The translations under genes were made by a program, and so were the position numbers. Below the pieces are notes generated by a model. That model saw nothing but the letters and a program-made list of their open reading frames with translations, had not been told where the DNA came from and did not search any database. A DNA stretch of 39,483 nt from assembly GCA_903844155.1 (NCBI GenBank), contig CAIMSU010000296.1, positions 1 through 39,483 on the forward strand, written 5' to 3'. The stretch's first letter is position 1. Each line of letters starts with the position of its first letter. Below are positions 28,980 to 36,930 of the stretch, in pieces. Origin of the DNA: an uncultured Pseudomonadota bacterium. GTDB lineage: Bacteria; Myxococcota_A; UBA796; SXON01.

Positions 28980-29666
28980 ATGAGAACGATCCTGATCGTC
29001 GGAGGCGCACGCGGCATCGGTCGGGCGCTTGTCGACGCGTACGTCGCCGCCGGGGACCGGGTTTTCGTGACGGCGCGGGGCCCCCTCGCCATCGACGGCG
29101 CCGTCGTCCTCGACGGGGTGGAGCTGACGGACGACGCTGCCTGCCTCGCGCTGCCGGGCCGGCTGCGGGCGCTCGGCGTTGATCGCGTCGATGTCGTCGT
29201 CGTGAACGCGGGCATCCTCACCCGCGAGCACCTGCCGGACCTGCTCGGCCCCGATAGGGCGGCGGCGTTCGCCGGGTTGCAGACGCAGTGGGAGGTGAAC
29301 GCGCTCGGCCCGCTGCGGGTCGCGACGGCGCTCCTTCCGATGCTCGGGGCGGGGAGCAGACTCGGCGTCGTGTCCTCCCGGCGCGGCTCGGTTGGCGACA
29401 ACTCCTCGGGTGGATCCTACGGTTATCGCATGTCCAAGGCCGCCGTGAACATGGCGTTCGTCAACCTCGCGCGCGATCTGGCGCCGCGCGGGATCGCGGT
29501 CGTCGTCCTCCATCCTGGGTTTGTGCAGACAGACCTGACCGGCGGGCGTGGCGACGTGACGGCGGCGGAGGCAGCCGCCGGCCTCGCCGCCCGGATCGAC
29601 GCCACGACCCTTGAGAATTCGGGCGGCGGCTTCATGCACGCCAACGGCGAGACGCTGCCATGGTGA
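28980..29666 (+). CDS. Short-chain dehydrogenase, CsgA/C-factor-like
   Basis: A 228-residue classical short-chain dehydrogenase. Rossmann motif GGARGIG at the N-terminus, the NAG motif in VVVVNAGILTRE, Asn in WEVNALGPLRV, the active-site Ser in VVSSRRGSVGDN and the catalytic dyad YGYRMSK, then LHPGFVQTDLTGG. The short chain and the SSRxGSxxDN...GGSYGYRxSKAAxNM layout resemble the C-factor (CsgA) group known from Myxococcus fruiting-body signalling, but also many housekeeping SDRs in other bacteria. The substrate is unknown. It overlaps the next gene by seven bases (ATG inside its last codons), so the two are coupled. Confidence 0.88.
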   Translation: MRTILIVGGARGIGRALVDAYVAAGDRVFVTARGPLAIDGAVVLDGVELTDDAACLALPGRLRALGVDRVDVVVVNAGILTREHLPDLLGPDRAAAFAGLQTQWEVNALGPLRVATALLPMLGAGSRLGVVSSRRGSVGDNSSGGSYGYRMSKAAVNMAFVNLARDLAPRGIAVVVLHPGFVQTDLTGGRGDVTAAEAAAGLAARIDATTLENSGGGFMHANGETLPW

Positions 29667-30214
29667 CCGAGTCCAGCGCCGGCCAGGCCGCCATCCGGGT
29701 GCGCGAGGCGCTGGCTGCGGGCGAGGGGGAGCAGGCGTTTGAGGCGCTCCCCGGCCTCGATCGCGCCCACCAGATCGAGATCCTCCTCGGCGCAGCCTTG
29801 CGCGATCGTCGTGCAGGATTTGCGGCGGTGCGGGCCTGGTACGCCGGAAACCTCATCAAGCTCTGCTCCATCCTCGCCGTGAAGCCGGACACCGCGCTGG
29901 ACGACGCCGCAGTGAGCCTGGTCGTCGCCCGTCGAGTCGATGAACGCTGGGTTCCCGACGGCAAGCCGCTCCCGGAGGCGCGCCGTTTTGAGGGCACCAG
30001 CCTCGTCCCGGGCACCGCGATCTACGACGCCGCCGCGGCCGTCGCCGACGGGGTGGGTGGCCTCGCCATCCTGGCGCGCCTCACCGACCGCTACCTGTAC
30101 CGCGCCGTCCAACAATACTACGTTGAAGGCACCATTCACGCCCTCGGCGTGCGTCCGCTGCTCATCCTGGCGGCGTCGCCGGCCGACCCCGGCCGCTACG
30201 AAGGGGCCCGGTAG
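29660..30214 (+). CDS. Hypothetical protein coupled to SDR gene
   Basis: A 184-residue cytoplasmic protein with no recognised family. The N-terminal half is helical (AAIRVREALAAGEGEQAFEALPGLDRAHQIEILLGAAL...VRAWYAGNLIKLCSIL). The C-terminal half contains FEGTSLVPGTAIYDAAAAVADGVGGLAILARLTDRYLYRAVQQYY and ends with a strand (VRPLLILAASPADPG). Conserved-looking Asp, Tyr and Gly residues occur, but no signature I can name. ATG 29660 overlaps the SDR stop (ATGGTGA) and no other start is needed. It is followed by a large hypothetical gene six bases later; the three probably form one transcript. Confidence 0.72.
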   Translation: MVTESSAGQAAIRVREALAAGEGEQAFEALPGLDRAHQIEILLGAALRDRRAGFAAVRAWYAGNLIKLCSILAVKPDTALDDAAVSLVVARRVDERWVPDGKPLPEARRFEGTSLVPGTAIYDAAAAVADGVGGLAILARLTDRYLYRAVQQYYVEGTIHALGVRPLLILAASPADPGRYEGAR

Positions 30215-30220
30215 GCGCCG

Positions 30221-32257
30221 GTGTCCAACGACCGGCTCAAGCGGCCTGACCCGAAGGAGATGGTCGCCAAGGCGCCGCCCTCCCGGCGGGCCGATCTCGA
30301 AGCAAAGCTTCAGAAGCCGGAGATCCAGCGGGCCTTGCAGAAGGCGGAGGGTGGGGTCGACGCGGACCTCGCGGCACAGCTCGCGCCGACCCTTGGCAAC
30401 GACGCGATGCAGGAGCTGCTGAAAGCCGGGAGCGAGACGTCGACGGCGTCAACAAACGCGCAGGCGACGGAGCAGGGCGCGGAGGAGGAGGCCGAGGAGC
30501 TCGAGCAGGAGCCCGAGCTGGAGGTGGAGGGCGAGGCGCAGGCGATCCTGCCGAGCTTTTCGGGGCCGTCCGGGTCGGCGGGCGGGAGCCCGTGGGCGAT
30601 GGGGAAGTTCTTCGGGGGCGATGGAGATGGCGATGCTGACGCCGTCGTAGCGGCGACCGGGCGTTGGCGGCCAATGCCGTCGCTGCCCGAGCCGGAGGAC
30701 ATCCCGCTCGAGAGGGCGGAGGCCGGGGACGGTGCCGCCGCTGAGGACGACGGGGCTGACTGGCTGGGCGAGGCCCGTGAGGCGCTTGGATGGGCCCCGT
30801 GGACGCGCGCTCTGCTTCAGCGCGGGCTTCGCGATCCGGTGTTGCTGTGCCGGCCGGATTTTGAGCCCGAGTCGCTGGACGACGCGCCAAACACGGCGTT
30901 CGGGCGGGCAAGGGCGGCGCTTGCGTTGCTCGCCTCGCACGCCGAGACGGTCGCGGCGAGGCGGCTGGCGTGGACACTGCTTGGGGCCGGCTCGGCGGTC
31001 GCTCCGGGGGCGATGGGGTACTCGGGGGCGACGGCGCGGGCGCTGCACGGGCTCTCGCGGGTGCTGGCGCTGCTGCCCAATCGTGCAGACTGGGAGCGGA
31101 TCCTGGAGGCGCGCCTGTGCGTGAACGCACGGCCGTGGGCCGAGCGGGCCATTGGGGCGCTTGAGCCCGGAACGCTCGGCGCTGTCGCCTTGATCGACGC
31201 AATGGTCGAGGCGGGCGCGCTGCCCGGCGCGGAGGGCGGCATTCCGGTGGACGCTGACGACGCTTTCGTGCCCCACCCGGCGGCTGTCGAAGCGCTGGCG
31301 CTCGCCGGCCGGATTGCGGAGATTCCAAGACTTGAACCATGGGTTCCCGACGGATTTTCGCTGGACCTTACGGCCGCCGACTTGTGCGATGGCGTGGACG
31401 CGGTGCTCGACGCCTTCACGAAGGGGGAGGTGGTGACGCCGGTGCTCACCACCGCGAAGCTGGAGCCGCTGTTCACGGGGATGAACGCGCTTTTGGACGC
31501 GCTGGGGTTGGCGCAGGTGGAGCTGGCGGCGGCAGGGACTGCGGCGGTGGCCGGCGGCGTCGACGTTGGAGCGGTCAGGGCGGCGCTGCTCGGCGGTGAC
31601 GCGGCACTTTCGCGCCTGGCGCGGCGCCTGGTCCGGTGCGGGCGGGGGATGGAGGCGCTCCTGGCTGGGACGGATTCGGCTGCTTTGACGGCGCTTTCAT
31701 GGGAGGCGGTCGGCGTTCGGGAGGGGGCGGTGGTCGCGCGGGAAACCGCGCTGGTGGCGTTGGCAGGGCTCGTCGCGCGGCGGAAGCCCCGATCCCGGCC
31801 TGACAAGCCGGCGATCGCGGTGAACCGCTGGTTGGATGCGGCAAAGTTTTCGGAGGCGCGGGCGAACGCGCCGCTCGCGCTGCAGCCGGGGATTGCGCTT
31901 CGGGAGGGGCGGCCTGGTCTGGCGTTGGAGGCGCTGAATCGGCTCTCCGGCCCGGGGCAACTGCGGCCTCGGGGCTGGCTGCCGGCGGTGTGGTCGCTGC
32001 AGGTGGGGGTGAGGCTAGGGGTGGGAGGCTCCGTCGTGAAGCCGGCGATGGCGCTGGTGGCGCGCGGGAAGGCTGATGGCAACGCCTTTTCTGTGGCCGA
32101 GGGTGCGATCGCGTTGACGGCAACCGGACTGCCGGATCGTTTCGCACCGCTGATCGCGGCGGGGGTGTGGCTGCGCGAACGCGAGGAAGGCGGCGCGCTT
32201 TCGTTGCTGGTGGCGCGTTGGGGGGAGCTGCGGCGGGCGAGCGACGGGCTGACATAG
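30221..32257 (+). CDS. Large hypothetical protein with LGNxAMQxLL motif
   Basis: A 678-residue protein that I cannot assign to a family. The first ~110 residues are basic then strongly acidic (a Glu-rich run around residues 85-110) and contain LAAQLAPTLGNDAMQELLKAG. That recalls the LQxxLGNxAVxxLL motif seen in proteins linked to contractile injection systems and DUF4157-type proteins; the match is from memory and is short. Residues about 180-670 are Ala/Leu-rich helices that look like an irregular helical solenoid (ARAALALLASHAETVAARRLAW, ETALVALAGLVARRKP). No signal peptide or membrane segment. The start is GTG 30221, six bases after the previous stop. Helical repeats and the coupled neighbours suggest a scaffold role; this is inference only. 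Confidence 0.75.
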   Translation: MSNDRLKRPDPKEMVAKAPPSRRADLEAKLQKPEIQRALQKAEGGVDADLAAQLAPTLGNDAMQELLKAGSETSTASTNAQATEQGAEEEAEELEQEPELEVEGEAQAILPSFSGPSGSAGGSPWAMGKFFGGDGDGDADAVVAATGRWRPMPSLPEPEDIPLERAEAGDGAAAEDDGADWLGEAREALGWAPWTRALLQRGLRDPVLLCRPDFEPESLDDAPNTAFGRARAALALLASHAETVAARRLAWTLLGAGSAVAPGAMGYSGATARALHGLSRVLALLPNRADWERILEARLCVNARPWAERAIGALEPGTLGAVALIDAMVEAGALPGAEGGIPVDADDAFVPHPAAVEALALAGRIAEIPRLEPWVPDGFSLDLTAADLCDGVDAVLDAFTKGEVVTPVLTTAKLEPLFTGMNALLDALGLAQVELAAAGTAAVAGGVDVGAVRAALLGGDAALSRLARRLVRCGRGMEALLAGTDSAALTALSWEAVGVREGAVVARETALVALAGLVARRKPRSRPDKPAIAVNRWLDAAKFSEARANAPLALQPGIALREGRPGLALEALNRLSGPGQLRPRGWLPAVWSLQVGVRLGVGGSVVKPAMALVARGKADGNAFSVAEGAIALTATGLPDRFAPLIAAGVWLREREEGGALSLLVARWGELRRASDGLT

Positions 32258-32278
32258 CCGCCCAAATTCCCCCGAAGG

Positions 32279-32298
32279 GATAATCGATGCCGCCGGAG
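32279..32298 (+). promoter_or_regulatory. Putative -10 box and ribosome binding site of thiolase gene
   Basis: GATAAT at 32279-32284 is close to the TATAAT consensus. GGAG at 32295-32298 sits seven bases before ATG 32306. No -35 box is found at the right distance (CTGACA at 32249-32254 is 24 bases away). It marks the probable start of the thiolase-fadJ operon. Confidence 0.4.
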
Positions 32299-32305
32299 TG
32301 CAACC

Positions 32306-33505
32306 ATGACCGACGCCTGGATTTTCGATGCCGTCCGGACGCCCCGCGGCCGTGGAAAGGCCACCGGTGCGCTGTACGCGACGCGGCCCGTGGACCTGCT
32401 GAGCCAGGTGCTCGCGGCGTTGAAGGCGCGGACCGGCGTCGAGACCGTCGACGACGTGGTGATCGGCTGTGTGACGCAGACGGGCGAGCAGGGCGGCTGC
32501 CTTGCCCGGTTTTCGGCGTTGCAGGCAGGTCTTGGGATGGAGTCGCCGGGGGTGATGGTCAACCGGTTCTGCGCCTCCGGGCTGGAGGCGGTGAACCATG
32601 CGGCGGTGATGGTCGCTTCGGGGCACTACGACGTGGTGATCGCGGGCGGCGTCGAGAGCATGTCGCGGGTCGAGATGGGGAGCGATGGTGGGGCGATCTG
32701 GGACGCGCGCACCCAGACGCTGGTTGGGAGTGTTCCGCAGGGTGTAAGCGCCGATCTGCTGGCGACGATGCACGGCGTGACCCGGGGTGACGTCGACGCG
32801 TTCGCGATCGAGAGCCATCGGCGGGCGTGTGCGGCTGAGGCGGGCGGTGCGTCGTCGCGGAGTCGGGTGCCGGTGGTCGACGAGGCGGGCCTGACGGTTC
32901 TGGACCGGGACGAGACCCCGCGTGCGGACACCACAATCGAGGCCTTGTCCAAGTTGAAGCCGAGTTTTGAGATGATGGGGCGGCAGTTCGGGCTCGACAC
33001 CCTGGTGCGTCGCGCCTACCCGCAGATCGAGCGCATCGATCACGTGCATCACGCAGGAAATTCCTCGGGGATCGTGGACGGGGCGGCGGCGGTTCTGGTG
33101 GCGAGCAGGGAGGTCGGCGAGCGGCTCGGGCTGAAGCCCCGGGCGCGGATCCGCGCGATGGCGGTGGTGGGCGATGAGCCCTTCGTGATGCTCACGGGGC
33201 CGTTGCCGGCGACGCGGAAGGTGCTGAAGCGCGCGGGAATGGCGGCCTCGGACATCGACCACTACGAGGTGAACGAGGCGTTCGCGGTCGTTCCGATCGT
33301 CTACCAGCGCACGTTCGACATCGATCCGGCGCGGATCAACCCGCTTGGTGGCGCTATCGCGCTCGGGCACCCACTCGGAGCCACGGGCGCCATGCTCGTG
33401 AGCACAGCGCTGGACAACCTCGAACGAACCGGCGGAACCACCGCCCTGCTCACCCTTTGCGTCGGCGGTGGCATGGGCATCGCCACCATCCTGGAGCGTG
33501 TCTGA
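32306..33505 (+). CDS. Acetyl-CoA acyltransferase (thiolase)
   Basis: A 399-residue thiolase II-type enzyme that splits 3-ketoacyl-CoA with CoA in the last step of beta-oxidation. Catalytic residues are at the expected places: Cys89 in [11 protein letters not shown], His355 in [14 protein letters not shown] and Cys385 in LCVGGGMG. The N-terminus ([18 protein letters not shown]) and the loop VNEAFAVVP are typical of FadA/FadI enzymes. The stop codon overlaps the start of the multifunctional enzyme (TGATG), a classic fadA-fadJ type pair. Alone it could be biosynthetic (acetoacetyl-CoA), but the partner favours fatty-acid oxidation. A ribosome binding site and -10-like box precede it. Confidence 0.95.
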   Translation: MTDAWIFDAVRTPRGRGKATGALYATRPVDLLSQVLAALKARTGVETVDDVVIGCVTQTGEQGGCLARFSALQAGLGMESPGVMVNRFCASGLEAVNHAAVMVASGHYDVVIAGGVESMSRVEMGSDGGAIWDARTQTLVGSVPQGVSADLLATMHGVTRGDVDAFAIESHRRACAAEAGGASSRSRVPVVDEAGLTVLDRDETPRADTTIEALSKLKPSFEMMGRQFGLDTLVRRAYPQIERIDHVHHAGNSSGIVDGAAAVLVASREVGERLGLKPRARIRAMAVVGDEPFVMLTGPLPATRKVLKRAGMAASDIDHYEVNEAFAVVPIVYQRTFDIDPARINPLGGAIALGHPLGATGAMLVSTALDNLERTGGTTALLTLCVGGGMGIATILERV

Positions 33506-35640
33506 TGGCGACCGGATTCCTGACAGACATCGCGACGGCGGAGAACGGCGGCATCGCCACGATCACGATCCAGCTCCCCGGCAAGGTGAACAAGATAAAC
33601 GCCGAGTTTGGTGTTGGCCTGAGCGCCGCCTGGGACGAGGTGATGGGGGGTGCCGCGCGGGGTGTGCTGATTGTCTCGGGCCACAAGGACTTCTGCGTCG
33701 GCGCGGACCTCGACACCATCTTCGGCGTGACGGATCCGGCGGCGATCCTTGACCTGGTCCGCATGTTGGATGGGCTCTTTCGGCGGATCGAGACGTCGGG
33801 GATCCCGGTCGCGTGTGTGTTGGCCGGCTCTGCATTGGGCGGCGGCTTTGAGTTGGCGATGGCGTGTCACCATCGCGTTGTCGTCGACAGCCCGCGTGTG
33901 TCGCTCGGCTTGCCGGAGGTGAACCTTGGCGTGATCCCGGGCGCCGGGGGAACCCAGCGTTTGCCGCGGCTGATCGGCGTGCAGGCGGCGCTGGACCTGA
34001 TGTTGCAGGGCAAGCTGGTGCGCGGGAACAAGGCTGTAGTCGCGGGGCTGGCGCACGAGGCGGCGCCGACACCCGAGGCCGCTGTGGCGCTCGCGAGAGC
34101 TTGGCTGGCTGCGACAAAGCCGAAGTCGGATGCGGCGAAGCAGCCGTGGGATCGCAGCGACTACGCGTGGCCCGGGCTTTCACCGAACAGCGCAGACGGT
34201 CGCAACGTGTTCATGGCGGCCTCGGCGATGGTCTACAAGAAGACGGCCGGCGCTTTCCCAGCCGCGGACGCCATCCTTGCGGTGGTCCAGGAGGGCGCTC
34301 GGCTGAACTTCGACGGCGGCACGCTGGTCGAGGCGCGCGCCTTCGCCCGGTTGGCGACCTCCGGTCAGGCGAAGGACATGATGCGGACATTCTGGTACCA
34401 GCGCACTGCCGCGGAGAAGCAGGAGGGACTGCCGGTTGCACCTGCCGATCCGGGCATCCGCAAGGTCGCCGTGCTTGGGGCGGGGATGATGGGGGCAGGG
34501 CTTGCGGCCATCTGCGCACAGGCGGGCTACACGGTCGTGCTGCGCGACGTGGCACAATCGGCGTTGAACGCCGGGATGGCGCACGTCGTCAAGGGGATCG
34601 GCGAGCGGCTGAAGCACAAGTCGGCCGAGGAGCGGGCTACGGTCATCGGCCGGGTGACGGCCTCCTCCGAGATTTCGGACCTCGATGGCACCGATCTCGT
34701 GATCGAGGCTGTGTTCGAGAACGCCGACCTGAAGCACCGCGTCATCCGCGAGGTGGAGGCGCGCCTCGGCGCCCGCGCGATCTTCGCGTCCAACACCTCC
34801 GCTCTGCCGATCACCGGGCTCGCGGAAGCCAGCGTTCGTCCAGAGCAGTTCATCGGCCTGCACTTCTTCTCCCCCGTCGAGCAGATGCCGCTCCTGGAGA
34901 TCATCCGGGGCCGCGCGACGACGGAGGAGACGGTGGCCAGGTGTCTGGCGTTCTGCAGGGCCATCGGAAAGCTGCCGATTGTCGTGAACGACGGGTACGG
35001 GTTCTACACCACACGGGTGTTCTCGGCCTACATCCTGGAGGGCGCACAGTGTGTGGCGGAGGGCTACGACCCTGTGTTGGTCGAGTGGGCCGCGCGGGTC
35101 GCGGGCATGGTCGTGCCGCCTCTTCAGGTGTTCGACGAGGTCACGCTGCGGCTCGGCGACCATGCGTTGAGCCAGGCGGAGGCGTTTCGGCCTGGCATCG
35201 CGGGGTTGGCGGGCGCAAAGCTGGTGAAGGCGATGGTCGAGGCGGGGCGGATCGGCCGCGCCCAGGGCGGCGGCTTTTACGAGTACAAGGACGGGCGACG
35301 GGAGGGAATCTGGCCGGGGGTAGCTGCGTTTTGCGCGCCCCGGGTGGCGGGCGACGCGGTCGCGCAGGTGCGCGCCCTGTCCGAGCGGTTGCTGCTCGCG
35401 CAGGTGGCGGAGACGCTGCGGGCGTGGGACGAGAGGATCGTGACACGGCCACAGGACGCCGACGTTGGCGCTGTGTTCGGGATCGGCTTTGCACCCAACA
35501 CAGGTGGGCCGCTGGCGTATGTCGACCGGCACGGGGCCGCAGCGGTGCGGGCGCGGCTCGTTGAGTTGGCGAGCACGTTGGGGGCACGCTTTGCACCTTC
35601 GCCGGGCTGGGCGTCCACGATTGTCCCGTTCTATGGCTGA
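33505..35640 (+). CDS. fadJ: Multifunctional enoyl-CoA hydratase/3-hydroxyacyl-CoA dehydrogenase
   Basis: A 711-residue FadJ/FadB-type enzyme that hydrates enoyl-CoA and oxidises 3-hydroxyacyl-CoA in beta-oxidation, feeding the thiolase encoded before it. The N-terminal hydratase (about 1-190) has the oxyanion-hole segment [21 protein letters not shown] and the catalytic Glu region [21 protein letters not shown]. The NAD-binding domain (about 315-495) starts [20 protein letters not shown], with SNTSALPIT and [19 protein letters not shown]. Two C-terminal helical dehydrogenase domains follow ([37 protein letters not shown]). ATG 33505 overlaps the thiolase stop. FadJ is preferred over FadB on operon order, but the two cannot be fully separated by eye. 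Confidence 0.95.
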   Translation: MATGFLTDIATAENGGIATITIQLPGKVNKINAEFGVGLSAAWDEVMGGAARGVLIVSGHKDFCVGADLDTIFGVTDPAAILDLVRMLDGLFRRIETSGIPVACVLAGSALGGGFELAMACHHRVVVDSPRVSLGLPEVNLGVIPGAGGTQRLPRLIGVQAALDLMLQGKLVRGNKAVVAGLAHEAAPTPEAAVALARAWLAATKPKSDAAKQPWDRSDYAWPGLSPNSADGRNVFMAASAMVYKKTAGAFPAADAILAVVQEGARLNFDGGTLVEARAFARLATSGQAKDMMRTFWYQRTAAEKQEGLPVAPADPGIRKVAVLGAGMMGAGLAAICAQAGYTVVLRDVAQSALNAGMAHVVKGIGERLKHKSAEERATVIGRVTASSEISDLDGTDLVIEAVFENADLKHRVIREVEARLGARAIFASNTSALPITGLAEASVRPEQFIGLHFFSPVEQMPLLEIIRGRATTEETVARCLAFCRAIGKLPIVVNDGYGFYTTRVFSAYILEGAQCVAEGYDPVLVEWAARVAGMVVPPLQVFDEVTLRLGDHALSQAEAFRPGIAGLAGAKLVKAMVEAGRIGRAQGGGFYEYKDGRREGIWPGVAAFCAPRVAGDAVAQVRALSERLLLAQVAETLRAWDERIVTRPQDADVGAVFGIGFAPNTGGPLAYVDRHGAAAVRARLVELASTLGARFAPSPGWASTIVPFYG

Positions 35641-35947
35641 TTCGCCTATGGACCGGTCGATGGAGGCCACGAACATGCGTCCGGGCTCGAAAGCATGGCG
35701 CGACGGGCAAGAGACAGCCAGCGCCGGACCGGAGGGGCCGGTGGTGGCTGGCCAAGTCGAAGGCGGGACTTCGTGCCCCGCACGAAGCGTGCCTTCGACG
35801 CGGTCAGCAGCGGTCGCGCCAGTTGAAACCGTCGTAGGCCTGGAGCGGTCAAGGGAAGCCACAAACACGCGTCCCGGTCGGAAAACATGGCGCGACGGGC
35901 AAGAGACAGCCACCACCGGGCCGACGGGGCCGGTGGTGGCTGCATGA
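35633..35947 (+). CDS. Possible small internal-repeat protein between fadJ and tsaD
   Basis: A 104-residue open frame whose ATG lies inside the last codons of fadJ (ATGGCTGA) and whose TGA overlaps the tsaD ATG (ATGA), the arrangement expected of a coupled gene. It contains two copies of a motif, EATNxRPGxKxWRDGQETAxxGPxGPVVA, encoded by the two 102-bp direct repeats, which lie exactly 192 bases apart and so in the same frame. Against it: no ribosome binding site, no known family, low-complexity composition, and only seven of the 16 differences between the copies fall in third codon positions. The DNA may be a non-coding repeat that happens to be open. No function is suggested. Confidence 0.3.
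   Translation: MADSPMDRSMEATNMRPGSKAWRDGQETASAGPEGPVVAGQVEGGTSCPARSVPSTRSAAVAPVETVVGLERSREATNTRPGRKTWRDGQETATTGPTGPVVAA
35649..35750 (+). repeat. 102-bp direct repeat, copy 1
   Basis: Aligns without gaps to 35841-35942, with 16 mismatches by my count (about 84% identity). The central 22 bases (CGCGACGGGCAAGAGACAG plus CCA) are identical. Its 3' part forms an imperfect stem, CAGCCAGCGCCGG against CCGGTGGTGGCTG, where the other copy is perfect. Confidence 0.9.
35756..35799 (+). repeat. Two-step hairpin between the direct repeats
   Basis: GTCGAAGGC (35756-35764) pairs with GCCTTCGAC (35791-35799), and inside it CTTCGTGC (35769-35776) pairs with GCACGAAG (35780-35787) around a CCC loop, with a small internal bulge. 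There is no T-run after it, so a terminator role is doubtful; it looks like a structural RNA or repeat element. Confidence 0.8.
35841..35942 (+). repeat. 102-bp direct repeat, copy 2, ending at tsaD start
   Basis: Second copy of the 35649-35750 repeat, same length and no gaps. It ends one base before the tsaD ATG. Its last 36 bases form a perfect hairpin that includes the GGTGGTGG stretch, the only candidate ribosome binding site of tsaD. Confidence 0.9.
35907..35942 (+). promoter_or_regulatory. 13-bp hairpin covering the tsaD ribosome binding region
   Basis: CAGCCACCACCGG (35907-35919) pairs perfectly with CCGGTGGTGGCTG (35930-35942) around a ten-base loop. The right arm holds GGTGGTGG and stops one base before ATG 35944. 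In the RNA this stem would hide the initiation region, so it could limit tsaD translation unless upstream translation or a factor opens it. Confidence 0.6.
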
Positions 35948-36930
35948 TCGTCCTCGGCATCGAGACCTCGTGCGACGACACAGCCGCGGCTGTATTGGAC
36001 GCATCGGGCGTACGCTCGGACGTTGTGTGGAGCCAGGCGCTGCACGCGAAGTACGGCGGCGTTGTTCCCGAGCTGGCGAGCCGGGCGCACGCGGAGCAGA
36101 TTGTAGCGGTCGTTCGCGCGGCTTTGGCGGAGGCGGGCATCGATCGGCCGGACGCGATCGCGGTCACGGCGGGTCCGGGGCTGATGGGCGCTGTGTTGGT
36201 CGGGCTCGCGTTTGCAAAGGCAGCGTCGATTGGGTGGGGCGTGCCGTTCATCGGCGTCAACCACCTAGAAGGGCACCTGCTCTCCGGGTTGATGGAGCCT
36301 GTCGTGGATGGGGTCGCCGTGGCCTACCCGTTTCTGTCACTCGTCATCAGCGGCGGCCACACGACACTCTACCGCGTCGAGGGCCTTGGCCGGTACGGCA
36401 CCGTCTCGGAGACCGTCGACGACGCGATCGGCGAGGCGTACGACAAGGTCGCGAGGATGCTGGGGCTTGGCTATCCGGGCGGGCCAGCGGTGGACGCGTT
36501 GGCAATGCAGGGACGGCAGACTGTCAGCCTGCCACGTCCCCGGCTGGCCAGGGTGGGGTCGGCCGTGGATGACATGAGCTTCTCCGGGCTGAAAACGGCT
36601 GTTCGGACGCTGCTCGAGAAGGATCGCGGCGTGGCCCCGGCGGATGTCTGCGCGTCGTTCCAGGCCGCGGTGGTGGACGTGGTCGTGGACCGCGTGACGC
36701 GCGCCGCACATGTGTGGGGCATCCGCGATGTGTTGGTCGGGGGCGGCGCGGCGGCCAATGAGGGCATTCGCGCTGGCCTGCGGGCGACCGGGCTGCGCGT
36801 TGTGCTTCCGCCCAAGCGGCGATGTACGGACAACGCGGCGATGATCGCCCATGTCGGACGGCTAAGGCTGCTGGCGGGGCAGCCGGCGGACGGCCTGACG
36901 CGCACGGCGGAGGCGCGGTGGGCGGTCTGA
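35944..36930 (+). CDS. tsaD: tRNA N6-threonylcarbamoyladenosine transferase TsaD
   Basis: A 328-residue TsaD, which with TsaB and TsaE transfers the threonylcarbamoyl group to A37 of ANN-decoding tRNAs. ASKHA-fold motifs are present: VLGIETSCDDTAAAVLD at the N-terminus, VVPELASRAHAEQI, VTAGPGLMGAVLVGLAFAK, the metal-binding HLEGHLLSG, LVISGGHTTLY, DDAIGEAYDKVARMLGLGYPGGPAVD, SFSGLKTAVRTLLE and VGGGAAANEGIR with the C-terminal Asp in CTDNAAMIAHVG. The length is typical. ATG 35944 begins the conserved strand; the repeat leader described separately ends just before it. The end overlaps the glycoside hydrolase start by 13 bases. No tsaB or tsaE is nearby. Confidence 0.96.
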   Translation: MIVLGIETSCDDTAAAVLDASGVRSDVVWSQALHAKYGGVVPELASRAHAEQIVAVVRAALAEAGIDRPDAIAVTAGPGLMGAVLVGLAFAKAASIGWGVPFIGVNHLEGHLLSGLMEPVVDGVAVAYPFLSLVISGGHTTLYRVEGLGRYGTVSETVDDAIGEAYDKVARMLGLGYPGGPAVDALAMQGRQTVSLPRPRLARVGSAVDDMSFSGLKTAVRTLLEKDRGVAPADVCASFQAAVVDVVVDRVTRAAHVWGIRDVLVGGGAAANEGIRAGLRATGLRVVLPPKRRCTDNAAMIAHVGRLRLLAGQPADGLTRTAEARWAV

